Assembly: GCF_001428745.1 (NCBI RefSeq)
Contig: NZ_LMIO01000001.1
Location: 582,818-646,817, forward strand
Reading direction: 5' to 3'
DNA: 64,000 bases
DNA from: Leifsonia sp. Root227
GTDB lineage: Bacteria; Actinomycetota; Actinomycetes; Actinomycetales; Microbacteriaceae
This document shows, piece after piece, positions 25,367 through 34,107 of this stretch. The notes beneath the pieces were generated by a model. It searched no databases. It was not told the DNA's origin and saw only the letters and a list, made by a program, of their open reading frames with translations. Every line of letters starts with the position of its first letter. The stretch's first letter is position 1. The position numbers and the translations under genes are program-made.

Positions 25367-25413
25367 CCGTGGGGGCCTGCGCTCATCGCCTCGACGAGCG
25401 CAGGCCCCCACGG
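25367..25413. terminator. Bidirectional terminator between convergent genes
   Basis: An 18-bp perfect inverted repeat (25367-25384 with 25396-25413; arm begins CCGTGGGGGCC) encloses an 11-nt loop between the wall-binding protein gene and the convergent ThuA gene. It has no long T tract, so it may act mainly by its stem. Confidence 0.75.
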
Positions 25414-25421
25414 CGCGCGAC

Positions 25422-26165
25422 CTACCTCGGCCAGACGCCCGCATCCGGGTTGGAGACCTCCGGCGCCGTGCGTGCGCCGGCCACGGGAGCCGCCCAGCGC
25501 ACGCCGTTGGCGAGCACTCTGCGCACCTGAGGGTGGAAGTACACCGGGTACTCCTGGTCGCCTGGGCTGAAGTAGAAGATCTTGCCGCGGCCGCGCGTGA
25601 ACGTCACGCCGGAGCGGAAGACCTCTCCGCCGGTGAACGAGCTGATGAACACCAGGTCGTCCGGGGTCGGGATGTCGAAGAACTCCCCGTACATCTCCTG
25701 CGCCTCGATCACGATCGGCTGCTCGACGCCCTCGGCGATCGGATGCGTCGGGTTGACGTTCCAGACCAGCTCGCGCTCTCCGCCCTCCGGATTGCGCCAG
25801 GCGAGCGAACAGGTCGTGCCGAGCATCCGGATGAAGATCTTCGAGAAGTGCCCGGAGTGCAGCACGATGAGGCCCATGCCGCCGAGGACGTGCTGGCGAA
25901 CGCGCTCAACGACCTCGTCTGCGACCTGGTCGTGGGCGATGTGCCCCCACCAGAGCAGCACGTCCGTGTCGTCGAGAACCTCCTCGGTGAGGCCGTGCTC
26001 GTCGTCGGCGAGGGTGGCGGTGCGCACCGCCACGTCGGAGCCGAGCACCTCGCTCAGCCCTTCGGCGATGGCGCCGTGGATGCCCGCGGGATAGATCGCG
26101 GCGATGTCCGGTTGGGTGGCCTCGTGGACACCCTCGTTCCACACGGTGACGCGCAGTGCTGACAT
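25422..26165 (-). CDS. ThuA-domain protein (trehalose-utilisation family)
   Basis: The 247-residue ThuA-like fold resembles glutamine amidotransferases. Its conserved blocks are [10 protein letters not shown] near the N-terminus, [33 protein letters not shown] and [14 protein letters not shown]. Family members act on oxidised (3-keto) sugars together with a Gfo/Idh dehydrogenase (ThuB). I chose ATG 26165 because GGGAG lies 7 nt upstream. ATG 26171 overlaps the preceding stop and is the alternative. It is cotranscribed with the Gfo/Idh gene. Confidence 0.85.
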   Translation of the reverse strand: MSALRVTVWNEGVHEATQPDIAAIYPAGIHGAIAEGLSEVLGSDVAVRTATLADDEHGLTEEVLDDTDVLLWWGHIAHDQVADEVVERVRQHVLGGMGLIVLHSGHFSKIFIRMLGTTCSLAWRNPEGGERELVWNVNPTHPIAEGVEQPIVIEAQEMYGEFFDIPTPDDLVFISSFTGGEVFRSGVTFTRGRGKIFYFSPGDQEYPVYFHPQVRRVLANGVRWAAPVAGARTAPEVSNPDAGVWPR

Positions 26166-26167
26166 GC

Positions 26168-27277
26168 TCATGCTCCCTTCGTGGCCGGCTCGAGCACGAC
26201 TTCGGCGTTGCGGCGCGCCGACTCGTACGCCGCGTCGATGACGCGGGCGCGGTCGAGGGCGCGCGAACCGTCGTACTGCGACCAGTTGGCCTGATCCGCG
26301 ACGTGCTCGAGGAAGGTCTCGACCACGGCCAGGTGGCCGCGGCCGGGGTCGGCGGCGACGCGCACGTCCGAGGTCGCCTCTCCTTCTCCGGTGAAGATCG
26401 TCAGCTCTCCGGCAGGCGCGTAGTCGACGACGCGCAGATCGGCGCCGCCCTCCGTGCCGTACAGCGTGATGCCGAACTCGTCGCCGGCCGGACGGTATGC
26501 CGCCCAGCTCGTCTCGAGCACGATCGAGCCGCCGCCTTCGAGGCGCAGCAGCAGGCTGGCGAGATCCTCGACCTCGTATGCGGAGCCGACGTCCTGCTTG
26601 TTGCCTGCAGCGCCGCCTCGGCCGCGGGAGCCGAGCTCCGAGTGCGTCACAGCGGAGACCGCGGTCACCTTCGGCTCGCCGAACAGGTGCAGCGCGTAGT
26701 CGAGCACGTGAACGCCGATGTCGATGAGCGGTCCTCCGCCCGCCATCTCGCGGTTGGTGAACCAGCTGCCGAGAGCCGGGATGCCCGCCCTGCGCAGCCA
26801 GATCGCACGCGCGTGGTACGGGCGGCCGATCTGGCCGGCGTCGATCGCGGCCTTCAGCGCCTCGATGTCGCCGCGGCGGCGGTGGTTGAACGCGACCTCG
26901 AGCACGCGGTCTGCGGTGTGCGCCGCATCCACCATCGCCTGCGCCTCGTGGGCGGTCCTGGCGATCGGCTTCTCGCTGAGCACGTGGATGCCGGCCTCCA
27001 GAGCGCCGACGGCGATCGGGGCGTGCAGGAAGGTCGGGACGGCGACGCTCACCACGTCGATCCCTCCGTCCTCGACGAGCTCGTGCCAGTCGCGGTAGAG
27101 GCGGGTGACGCCGTACTTCTCGCCGAGCTCGGCGCGCGGCCCGTCCTCCATGCCCGCGATGGCGACGAGTTCGACCCCTGGCAGGGTCGCGTACGCATCC
27201 ATGTGCTGCTGGCCTGCCCAGCCGAGTCCGATGACGGCGGCTTTGATGGTCTCGCCGGGTTTCGTCGCAGTGGTCAC
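26168..27277 (-). CDS. Gfo/Idh/MocA oxidoreductase (ThuB-like)
   Basis: The 369-residue protein has Rossmann motif [16 protein letters not shown] near 14-29, SEKPIA near 100, and a C-terminal domain with [21 protein letters not shown], where Asp and His match the family catalytic D-x-x-x-H. It probably oxidises a sugar or disaccharide with NAD(P). GTG 27277 has AAGGA 5 nt upstream. A weak inverted repeat CGAAA-N8-TTTCG (27323-27340) lies in its promoter region (27278-27398), which holds no gene. It precedes ThuA in one transcript. Confidence 0.9.
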   Translation of the reverse strand: MTTATKPGETIKAAVIGLGWAGQQHMDAYATLPGVELVAIAGMEDGPRAELGEKYGVTRLYRDWHELVEDGGIDVVSVAVPTFLHAPIAVGALEAGIHVLSEKPIARTAHEAQAMVDAAHTADRVLEVAFNHRRRGDIEALKAAIDAGQIGRPYHARAIWLRRAGIPALGSWFTNREMAGGGPLIDIGVHVLDYALHLFGEPKVTAVSAVTHSELGSRGRGGAAGNKQDVGSAYEVEDLASLLLRLEGGGSIVLETSWAAYRPAGDEFGITLYGTEGGADLRVVDYAPAGELTIFTGEGEATSDVRVAADPGRGHLAVVETFLEHVADQANWSQYDGSRALDRARVIDAAYESARRNAEVVLEPATKGA

Positions 27278-27398
27278 GACTGTCCTTCCGTTCTGTGTTC
27301 CGTGTGGTGGTCGATGGGTTGTCGAAACGATTCGATTTCGCGGGGGTGGGGGCGGATGCGGGTGCTGGGGGACGGGCGCTGAGGCGGAGGTTCCTGGC

Positions 27399-28598
27399 TC
27401 AGCGGCCCAGGGGTCTCGCGTATCTCTGGTTGTCCTCGACGGGGTCGAGGGCGTGCTGGATCACCATGATCGCGGCGCCGATCACGCCGCCGGTTTCGCC
27501 GGAGCGCGACTGGGTGATCGTGAGGTGCTGCGTCGCCAGCGGTGTCGACCGCTGGTAGACGACCTCGCGGATGCCGGCGAGGAGTTGCTCGCCGACCCGG
27601 GAGAGACTGCCGCCGACGATGACGAGCGAGGGGTTGAGGAGGTTGACCGATGTCGCGATGACCTCGCCGAGGTCGCGGCCGGCCTGGCGGATCGTCTGGA
27701 GCACGGTCGGGTTGCCTGTGCGGGCCAGGTCGACCACATCGTCGCTCGTGCGTGCCGGGATGCCGAGCGCTGTCAGCGTGCGCGCGATCGCCGGGCCGGA
27801 CGCGAGCGCTTCGAGGTCGGCGTCCTGGGCTCCGTGGCTTGGGGTGTCCGCCCCGAACGGCACGCGTACGTGACCGAGGTCGCCTGCCGAGCCCTGCGCG
27901 CCACGCTGCAGCCTGCCGCCGTTGATGATGCCGGCGCCGATGCCGGTCGCCACCTTCACGAAGAGGAGGTCGGACTGGTCGGGCCACATGAGGGCGTGCT
28001 CGCCGAGCGCGAGCAGGTTGACGTCGTTGTCCACGAGCACGGGGACGTCGAACGTCCTGCTGACGTACGCGGGGATGTCGAAGCGGTCCCAGCCCGGCAT
28101 GATCGGCGGATTGACGGGCAGACCCGTCGAGTGCTCGACGGGGCCGGGCACGCCGATGCCGACTCCGACCAGCTCGCTCAGCGGGCGGCCGGAGGCGGAG
28201 AACAGCCGCTCTGCGGTCCCGAGAGCCCAGTCGAGGATCGGCTCCGGTCCATCGGTGATCAGGATGCGCTGCGACTCGCTGGTCAGGATGTTCCCCGCCA
28301 GGTCGGCGAGAGCGACGACTCCGTGCGTCGCACCGAGGTCGATCGCGATGACGACTCGCGACTCCGGGTTGAAGCGGATGCGGGCAGGCGGTCGTCCGCC
28401 CGTCGAAACGTCGTCGCCGGCAGGCGCGACGAGACCGGATGCGGTCAGGCTGTCGATCCGCACCGCGACCGTCGAGCGGGCGAGCCCTGTCAGCTCCGCC
28501 AGCTGGGCGCGCGTGCGAGGGACGCCGTCGCGCAGGATCGCCAGCAGGCCGGCGGCGTCCGGGGCGACAAGCGGCTGCTCGCGCACGCTGTCGGTCAT
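27399..28598 (-). CDS. ROK-family transcriptional repressor lacking zinc cysteines
   Basis: The 399-residue protein has an N-terminal winged helix (RTRAQLAELTGLARSTVAVR) and a ROK sugar-kinase-like domain with DLGATHGVVALADLAGN and VGIGVPGPVEHSTG. In the usual zinc motif GH-N8/9-C-x-C-G-x-x-G-C-x-E, the first His is kept (GDLGHVRVPFGAD) but the three cysteines are replaced (SHGAQDADLE). It is divergent from the sugar-isomerase operon, so it probably represses both directions in answer to a sugar. ATG 28598 matches the protein N-terminus MTDSVREQ; the open frame upstream is fortuitous. Confidence 0.9.
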   Translation of the reverse strand: MTDSVREQPLVAPDAAGLLAILRDGVPRTRAQLAELTGLARSTVAVRIDSLTASGLVAPAGDDVSTGGRPPARIRFNPESRVVIAIDLGATHGVVALADLAGNILTSESQRILITDGPEPILDWALGTAERLFSASGRPLSELVGVGIGVPGPVEHSTGLPVNPPIMPGWDRFDIPAYVSRTFDVPVLVDNDVNLLALGEHALMWPDQSDLLFVKVATGIGAGIINGGRLQRGAQGSAGDLGHVRVPFGADTPSHGAQDADLEALASGPAIARTLTALGIPARTSDDVVDLARTGNPTVLQTIRQAGRDLGEVIATSVNLLNPSLVIVGGSLSRVGEQLLAGIREVVYQRSTPLATQHLTITQSRSGETGGVIGAAIMVIQHALDPVEDNQRYARPLGR

Positions 28599-28632
28599 GA
28601 GGGTATTGAACCACACGGTTCCTGGAGCGAAC

Positions 28633-28691
28633 AAAGTCTGATTTCTCTCACGCGACTTTTGATTGACATTCGGCAGAAGTCTGGATTGAAT
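28633..28691 (+). promoter_or_regulatory. Promoter and operator candidates of the sugar-isomerase operon
   Basis: TTGACA (28663-28668) and TTGAAT (28686-28691) with a 17-bp spacer make a near-consensus promoter. AAAGTC (28633-28638) is inverted as GACTTT (28654-28659), and AAGTCTG recurs at 28677-28683 inside the spacer. These are the best candidates for ROK binding sites in this 141-bp divergent gap. Confidence 0.6.
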
Positions 28692-28739
28692 GGGTACCGT
28701 CGCCATCAGGCGCGCCCCATCCACTCGACGAGGAGAAAA

Positions 28740-29483
28740 GTGTCGAAGTCCAACCTCTCCGTGCAGCTCTACACCGTTCGTGAGCTCCTGACCGACGACA
28801 CGGTCGGCACCCTCAAGCGCATCGCAGACCTCGGGTTCACCCAGGTCGAGCCGTTCGCGTTCCTCGAATTCGGCGACGACCTGCGTCGCGGTCTCGAGGA
28901 GACGGGCCTGACTGCGCCCACCACCCACCAGGGATTCATCGGCGGCGACCTCGAGCCCGTCTTCGAGGCGGCCAAGGCCCTCGGCATCCCCACCGTCATC
29001 GACCCGTTCGTCGCGCCGGAGCGCTGGCAGACGGCGGAGAGCGTCGACGAGATCGCCGCTCAGCTCAACGAGGCGGCCGAGGTCGCGGCCCGCTACGGCG
29101 TCCGCGTCGGCTACCACAACCACGCCCACGAGCTCGAGAGCACGATCGACGGCGTGACAGCTCTGGAGAACTTCGCGAGCAAGCTCGCACCCGAGGTCGT
29201 CCTCGAGGTCGACACGTACTGGGTGGCCGTCGGCGGCCACGACCCCGTCGAACTCCTCGGCAAGCTGGGCGACCGCGTCGTCGCGCTGCACATCAAGGAC
29301 GGCCCGGGCACCACGGAGACCAAGGACCAGGTCGCCGTCGGCAAGGGTTCGCTGCCGATCGAGCAGATCATCGCAGCGGCTCCGAACGCGCTCCGCGTGA
29401 TCGAGCTCGACGACTCCCGCGGCGACCGGTTCGAGGCTGTCGCAGACAGCATCGAGTTCCTCACCGCCAAGGGCCTCGCGTGA
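28740..29483 (+). CDS. Sugar phosphate isomerase/epimerase (AP-endonuclease-2 TIM barrel)
   Basis: The 247-residue TIM barrel of the xylose-isomerase-like family carries the metal-ligand patterns VEPF, GYHNHAHELE near 121-130, LEVDTYWVAVGGHDPV and ALHIKDG. Family members isomerise or cleave sugars and inosose derivatives. GTG 28740 has AGGAG 5 nt upstream. It is first gene of a four-gene operon; its stop overlaps the next start as GTGA. Confidence 0.9.
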   Translation: MSKSNLSVQLYTVRELLTDDTVGTLKRIADLGFTQVEPFAFLEFGDDLRRGLEETGLTAPTTHQGFIGGDLEPVFEAAKALGIPTVIDPFVAPERWQTAESVDEIAAQLNEAAEVAARYGVRVGYHNHAHELESTIDGVTALENFASKLAPEVVLEVDTYWVAVGGHDPVELLGKLGDRVVALHIKDGPGTTETKDQVAVGKGSLPIEQIIAAAPNALRVIELDDSRGDRFEAVADSIEFLTAKGLA

Positions 29484-30586
29484 GCGGCGGAAAGGTCGGC
29501 GTCGGCGTCATCGGCGCCGGCGTCATCAGCACCGAGTACCTGACCAACCTCACCACTTTCCCGGATCTCGACGTGCGCTTCGTCGCCGACATCGACGAGC
29601 CGCGTGCCAAGGCGCAGGCCGAGAAGTTCGGCATCGCAGGATCGGGCTCTGTCGCCGACCTTCTCGCCGACGACCAGATCGAGATCGTCGTGAACCTCAC
29701 GCTTCCCCGCGTGCACGTCGAGGTGGCGCTGCAGATCCTGGATGCGGGCAAGCACGTCTGGAGCGAGAAGCCGTTCGCGCTCGACCGCGTCAGCGGCACC
29801 GAGCTGCTCACGGCTGCGCACGAGAAGGGGCTGCGCGTCGCGACGGCGCCCGACACCTTCCTCGGCGCCGGCATCCAGTCGGCTCGTCGTCTGGTCGAGA
29901 ACGGCCAGATCGGCGCCCCGCTCACCGCCCTGACCCTCATGCAGAGCCCCGGCCCGGAGTCCTGGCACCCGAACCCCGACTTCCTGTTCCAGGAGGGCGC
30001 GGGCCCGCTGTTCGACATCGGCCCGTACTACCTCACCGCTCTCGTCCAGCTCTTCGGCCCAGTCGCGCGCGTCAGCGCGGTCGCGTCGAAGGCCAAGGAG
30101 TCGCGCGTCATCGGCTCCGGACCCCGCGCCGGAGAGGAGTTCGCCGTGACGGTGCCGACCCACGTCAGTGCGCTCTACGAGTTCGAGAGCGGGCAGACGG
30201 CGCAGAGCATCTTCAGCTTCGACTCCAAGCTCGGCCGCACGCAGTTCGAGGTGGCGGGTGTCGAGGGCACGCTGGTCGTCCCCGACCCCAACACGTTCGT
30301 CGGCGACCTTCTCGTCCACGGCGCCGACGGTGTCGAGACGTTCCCGTCGACCGGATCGACCTCGAGCAGGGGGACGGGCGTCGTCGAGCTGGCCCGCGCG
30401 ATCCGCGCTGGGGTGCCGGAGCGCGCATCCGGTGAGCAGGCGTACCACGTGCTCGACGTCATGGTGTCGACCATCGAGGCCGGGCTCGCGGGTGCTCCCG
30501 TCGAGGTGCAGAGCACCGTCACGGTCGCACCTGCCCTGCCGGAGGATTGGGACCCGCGCGCTGCCACCCTCGGGCAGGATGGCTGA
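29480..30586 (+). CDS. Gfo/Idh/MocA oxidoreductase, second of cluster
   Basis: The 368-residue protein has Rossmann GVGVIGAGVISTEYL (6-20), SEKPFA near 94, and a C-terminal domain with GAGPLFDIGPYYLTALVQLFG, where the usual catalytic His is Tyr in DIGPYY. The GTG at 29480 overlaps the upstream TGA. The changed residue suggests a different reaction or substrate orientation from the paralogue at 26168-27277. Confidence 0.9.
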   Translation: MSGGKVGVGVIGAGVISTEYLTNLTTFPDLDVRFVADIDEPRAKAQAEKFGIAGSGSVADLLADDQIEIVVNLTLPRVHVEVALQILDAGKHVWSEKPFALDRVSGTELLTAAHEKGLRVATAPDTFLGAGIQSARRLVENGQIGAPLTALTLMQSPGPESWHPNPDFLFQEGAGPLFDIGPYYLTALVQLFGPVARVSAVASKAKESRVIGSGPRAGEEFAVTVPTHVSALYEFESGQTAQSIFSFDSKLGRTQFEVAGVEGTLVVPDPNTFVGDLLVHGADGVETFPSTGSTSSRGTGVVELARAIRAGVPERASGEQAYHVLDVMVSTIEAGLAGAPVEVQSTVTVAPALPEDWDPRAATLGQDG

Positions 30587-31687
30587 ATGACGGAGAAGAC
30601 GGCAGGACCGCGGCCGAGAGTCGCCATCGTCGGCGGCGGATTCATGGCGCAGGTGCACTCCAGGGCCGCCCGCAACGCGCGGGCGGAACTGGCGGGCATC
30701 GTCTCGTCCAGTCCGCAGAAGTCCGCCGCTGCTGCGGCCGACCTCGGCATCGCCAGGGCGTACGACTCGCTCGACCAGGTGCTCGCCGACGACACGATCG
30801 ACGTTGTGCACGTCTGCACGCCGAACGCGCTGCACGCAGGGCAGGCCGCCGCGGTGCTCGCCGCAGGCAAGCACGTCGTCTGCGAGAAGCCGCTCACCAC
30901 CACGGTCCGGGATGCGGAGGCGCTCGTCGCCGCCGTCGGCGACCGCACCGCGACGGTGCCGTTCGCCTATCGCTTCCACCCGATGGTCCGAGAGGCCCGT
31001 GACCGGTTCGCATCCGGTGCGGCAGGCCGGGTGCTCACCGTGAACGCGTCGTACCTGCAGGACTGGCTCCTCGGCGCCGACGACGACAACTGGCGGGTGG
31101 ATGCGGCGTCAGGCGGCCGCTCCCGGGCGTTCGCCGACATCGGCTCCCACCTGGTCGACCTGGTCGAGTTCGTCAGCGGCGACAGGGTCTCCCGCGTCTC
31201 CGCCACCAAGAAGACCTACTTCTCCGACAGGGCGGCGCACTCCGGCATCACCACGGAGGACGCGGTCGCCGTCGTCATCGAGACGCGTTCAGGCGGCATC
31301 GGAACGCTCCTGGTTTCGCAGGTCGCCCCCGGCAGGAAGAACCGTCTGCTGCTCGAGATCGCCGGGAGCGCAGAGAGCGTCGAGTTCGACCAGGAGCAGC
31401 CGGAGACGCTGTGGGTCGGCAAGCGGAAGGGCAGTCTGCTCATCCCGCGCGACGCCGATCAGCTCAGCGCGGACGCCGCACGCCTGTGCGTCGTGCCGTC
31501 CGGGCATCCACAGGGCTACCAGGATGCGTTCAACGCGTTCGTGGCAGACACATACGCGGCCATCGGCGGGGCTGACCCCGACGGGCTGCCGCGCTTCACC
31601 GACGGGCTGCGCGCCGTTCGGGTCACCGAGGCCGTGCTCGACTCAGCGGAGTCCGGCACATGGATCGAGATGGGAACAGAGGAATGA
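30587..31687 (+). CDS. Gfo/Idh/MocA oxidoreductase, third of cluster
   Basis: The 366-residue protein has Rossmann VAIVGGGFMAQVHSRAA near 12-28, CEKPLT near 101, and the C-terminal DIGSHLVDLVEFVSG with the Asp and His of the family. The ATG directly follows the upstream TGA with no gap. The TGA at its end overlaps the start of the next gene as ATGA. Three divergent Gfo/Idh enzymes in one cluster suggest stepwise oxidation and re-reduction of a sugar. Confidence 0.9.
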   Translation: MTEKTAGPRPRVAIVGGGFMAQVHSRAARNARAELAGIVSSSPQKSAAAAADLGIARAYDSLDQVLADDTIDVVHVCTPNALHAGQAAAVLAAGKHVVCEKPLTTTVRDAEALVAAVGDRTATVPFAYRFHPMVREARDRFASGAAGRVLTVNASYLQDWLLGADDDNWRVDAASGGRSRAFADIGSHLVDLVEFVSGDRVSRVSATKKTYFSDRAAHSGITTEDAVAVVIETRSGGIGTLLVSQVAPGRKNRLLLEIAGSAESVEFDQEQPETLWVGKRKGSLLIPRDADQLSADAARLCVVPSGHPQGYQDAFNAFVADTYAAIGGADPDGLPRFTDGLRAVRVTEAVLDSAESGTWIEMGTEE

Positions 31688-32727
31688 CAGACAACGCGAA
31701 CACCGGCAAGGAGCTCGCCAGCACGCATCCGGTGACGCTGTTCACCGGGCAGTGGGCCGACCTCACGCTCGAAGAGGTCGCCCAGTACGCGAGCGAGTGG
31801 GGCTACGACGGCCTGGAGATCGCCTGTTCAGGCGAACACCTCGACGTGTGGAGGGCGGCGGAGGACGACGCGTATCTGCAGGGCCGCCTCGACATCCTGA
31901 ATAAGTACGGACTCAAGGTCTGGGCCATCTCCAACCACCTCAAGGGTCAGGCTGTCTGCGACGACCCGATCGACTTCCGCCACCAGGCGATCGTCGGCTC
32001 GAAGGTCTGGGGAGACGGCGAGCCGGAGGGTGTGCGCCAGCGCGCCGCCGAGGAGCTGAAGCTCACCGCGAAGGTCGCCCGCAAGCTCGGCGTCGACACG
32101 GTGGTCGGGTTCACCGGCTCCAAGATCTGGCCGTACGTCGCCCAGTTCCCGCCCGTACCCGCCGACGTGATCGACGCCGGATACCAGGACTTCGCCGACC
32201 GGTGGAACCCCATCCTGGATGTGTTCGACGGCGAGGGCGTCCGCTTCGCCCACGAGGTGCACCCCTCCGAGATCGCCTACGACTACTGGTCCAGTGTCCG
32301 GTCGCTCGAAGCGATCGACCACCGCGAAGCGTTCGGCTTCAACTGGGACCCGAGCCACATGATGTGGCAGGACATCGACCCTGTCGGGTTCATCGTCGAC
32401 TTCAAGGACCGCATCTACCACGTGGACTGCAAGGACACGCGGCTGCGCCCGAAGAACGGCCGGGCCGGTGTGCTCGGCTCGCACCTGCCGTGGGGCGACC
32501 CGCGTCGCGGTTGGGACTTCGTCTCGACCGGGCACGGCGACGTGCCGTGGGAGGACTCCTTCCGTGCGCTCACCTCGATCGGCTACGACGGCCCCATCTC
32601 GATCGAGTGGGAGGATGCAGGCATGGACAGGCTGCACGGCGCCAAGGAAGCGGTCGGCTACATCCGCTCGCTGCTCTGGAAGCAGCCCACCGCGTCGTTC
32701 GACGCCGCGTTCAGCAACCAGGACTGA
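31684..32727 (+). CDS. Sugar phosphate isomerase/epimerase, larger TIM barrel
   Basis: The 347-residue xylose-isomerase-like TIM barrel has EIACSGEHLDVW, FAHEVHPSEIAYDYW, FNWDPSHMMWQDIDP and YHVDCKDT, the expected Glu/Asp/His metal ligands. It is about 100 residues longer than the first isomerase of the operon and is of a different subfamily, closer to the enzymes found beside ThuA/Gfo-Idh genes. GAGGA precedes the ATG. It is last gene of the operon, and a terminator follows. Confidence 0.9.
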   Translation: MTDNANTGKELASTHPVTLFTGQWADLTLEEVAQYASEWGYDGLEIACSGEHLDVWRAAEDDAYLQGRLDILNKYGLKVWAISNHLKGQAVCDDPIDFRHQAIVGSKVWGDGEPEGVRQRAAEELKLTAKVARKLGVDTVVGFTGSKIWPYVAQFPPVPADVIDAGYQDFADRWNPILDVFDGEGVRFAHEVHPSEIAYDYWSSVRSLEAIDHREAFGFNWDPSHMMWQDIDPVGFIVDFKDRIYHVDCKDTRLRPKNGRAGVLGSHLPWGDPRRGWDFVSTGHGDVPWEDSFRALTSIGYDGPISIEWEDAGMDRLHGAKEAVGYIRSLLWKQPTASFDAAFSNQD

Positions 32728-32745
32728 GTCAGACCGAACGATCCG

Positions 32746-32785
32746 GCACCGGCCGTCGGCGCGCAGGCGTCGGCGGCCGGTGCTT
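32746..32785 (+). terminator. Terminator of the sugar operon
   Basis: GCACCGGCCG (32746-32755) pairs with CGGCCGGTGC (32774-32783), followed by TT. The last bases coincide with the TTGGAT -10 of the next gene (32784-32789). Confidence 0.75.
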
Positions 32786-32795
32786 GGATGGGGTC

Positions 32796-33416
32796 ATGAC
32801 GGACAGTGGACGACGCAGCAGAATGCCCGTGACCGAGACGACGGTTCGCGGTGAGGACTGGTACGGCCGTGACCTCGACGGGGACGAGTTCGAGCGGGTC
32901 GAGTTCATCGACGTCGACATGACGGAGCTGACCAGTTCCGGCGCCGTCTTCACCGAGTGCACCTTCCTCAACGTCAAGTTCAACGTCAGCAGCCACACAG
33001 AGTCGGCGTTCGTGAACTGCACGTTCACCCGCTGCAACTTCTTCGACACCAGCTTCACCCGCTGCAAGCTCACCGGCAGCCAGTTCGACGGCTGCGAGTT
33101 CGGCCTGCTGAAGGTCGTCGGAGGCAACTGGTCGTTCACGAGCTTTCAGAAGGCCGAGCTGCGCGGCGCCGACTTCACCGGCGTCCGGCTGCGCGAAGCC
33201 GATCTGGGCTATGCACGCTGCCAGGAGGCCACCTTCGCCGGGTGCGACCTCTCGGCGTCCTGGTTCGAGGGAGCCGACTTCAGCGGGGCGACGCTGCGGG
33301 GGAGCGACCTCACCGGCCTCGACCCCCGCAACACCACTCTCAGGGGCGCCGTCATCGACGACCGCCAGGCGGTGGCGATCGTCGAGGCGCTCGGGCTGGT
33401 GGTTCTGCCGGCCTGA
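32796..33416 (+). CDS. Pentapeptide-repeat protein
   Basis: The 206-residue protein has a central right-handed beta-helix of pentapeptide repeats, about 45-185. There are many A(D/N)(L/F)xx-type and C-rich repeats such as CTFLN, CNFFD, CKLTG, ADFTG and ADLGY. The family includes quinolone-resistance proteins that mimic DNA bound to gyrase. The sequence does not show whether this one does. ATG 32796 lies 6 nt after TTGGAT. One base separates its TGA from the stop of the convergent ABC gene (GGCCTGA-g-TCAGGCC is itself a short palindrome). Confidence 0.85.
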   Translation: MTDSGRRSRMPVTETTVRGEDWYGRDLDGDEFERVEFIDVDMTELTSSGAVFTECTFLNVKFNVSSHTESAFVNCTFTRCNFFDTSFTRCKLTGSQFDGCEFGLLKVVGGNWSFTSFQKAELRGADFTGVRLREADLGYARCQEATFAGCDLSASWFEGADFSGATLRGSDLTGLDPRNTTLRGAVIDDRQAVAIVEALGLVVLPA

Positions 33417-33417
33417 G

Positions 33418-34089
33418 TCAGGCCACGTCCTTCACCTGGCCGTGTTTGATGTGCAGGCGACGCTGCGCACGCTTCGCGACCGCGGAGTCGTGCGTGACGA
33501 TCACCAACGTCAGACCGCGGTCGCGCCAGAGCCCTTCGAGCAGGTCCATGATCTCGTCACGGGTCTCCTCGTCCAGGTTGCCCGTCGGCTCGTCCGCGAG
33601 CAGCACGTTCGGGTTCTTCACCAGAGCGCGCGCGATGGCGACGCGCTGCTGCTGACCGCCTGACAGCTCGCTCGGCAGGTGGCTGCCGCGGTCGGCGAGG
33701 CCGACGGAGGCGAGCGCTTCCGCCGCGCGCCTCTTCCGCTCATCGCTGCTCACCTTGAGCGGTGCGAGAGCGGTCTCGACGTTCTCCTGGGCTGTGAGCG
33801 TCGGGATGAGGTTGAATCCCTGGAAGACGAACCCGATCTCGTTGGCCCTGATGGCGGTGAGCTTGCCGTCGCCGAGCCCGGACAGGCTGGACTTCTCCAG
33901 CTCCACCGATCCCGTCGTCGGTCGGTCCAGTGCACCGAGCATCTGCAGCAGAGTGGACTTGCCGCCACCGGTCGGCCCCTGGATGGCGACGAGCTGGCCG
34001 TCCGGGATGTGCAGGGTCACGTCGTTGAGGGCGACGACCTCGCGCTTCGACTGCGAGTACTTCTTCGTGACGTTGGTGAGCGTGTACAC
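33418..34089 (-). CDS. ABC transporter ATP-binding protein (MacB/LolD type)
   Basis: The 223-residue ATPase has Walker A GPTGGGKST near 39-47, signature LSGGQQQR, Walker B VLLADEPTGNLD and the MacB-type phrase VIVTHDSAVAKRA. It works with the large FtsX-like permease encoded 18 bp upstream in the same transcript. GTG 34089 has AGGAGA 4 nt upstream. The type suggests a mechanotransmission exporter for peptides, lipoproteins or antibiotics. Confidence 0.92.
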   Translation of the reverse strand: MYTLTNVTKKYSQSKREVVALNDVTLHIPDGQLVAIQGPTGGGKSTLLQMLGALDRPTTGSVELEKSSLSGLGDGKLTAIRANEIGFVFQGFNLIPTLTAQENVETALAPLKVSSDERKRRAAEALASVGLADRGSHLPSELSGGQQQRVAIARALVKNPNVLLADEPTGNLDEETRDEIMDLLEGLWRDRGLTLVIVTHDSAVAKRAQRRLHIKHGQVKDVA

Positions 34090-34107
34090 GTTCTCTCCTT
34101 GGGTGGG

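Noticed and set aside
29111..30979. 622-codon ORF on the minus strand
   Set aside because: It is antisense to the sugar isomerase and two Gfo/Idh genes, which have clear Rossmann and TIM-barrel motifs.
32746..32783. Regulatory RNA ahead of the pentapeptide-repeat gene
   Set aside because: The hairpin ends where the -10 of that gene begins, so it cannot be in its mRNA. It is better explained as the terminator of the sugar operon.
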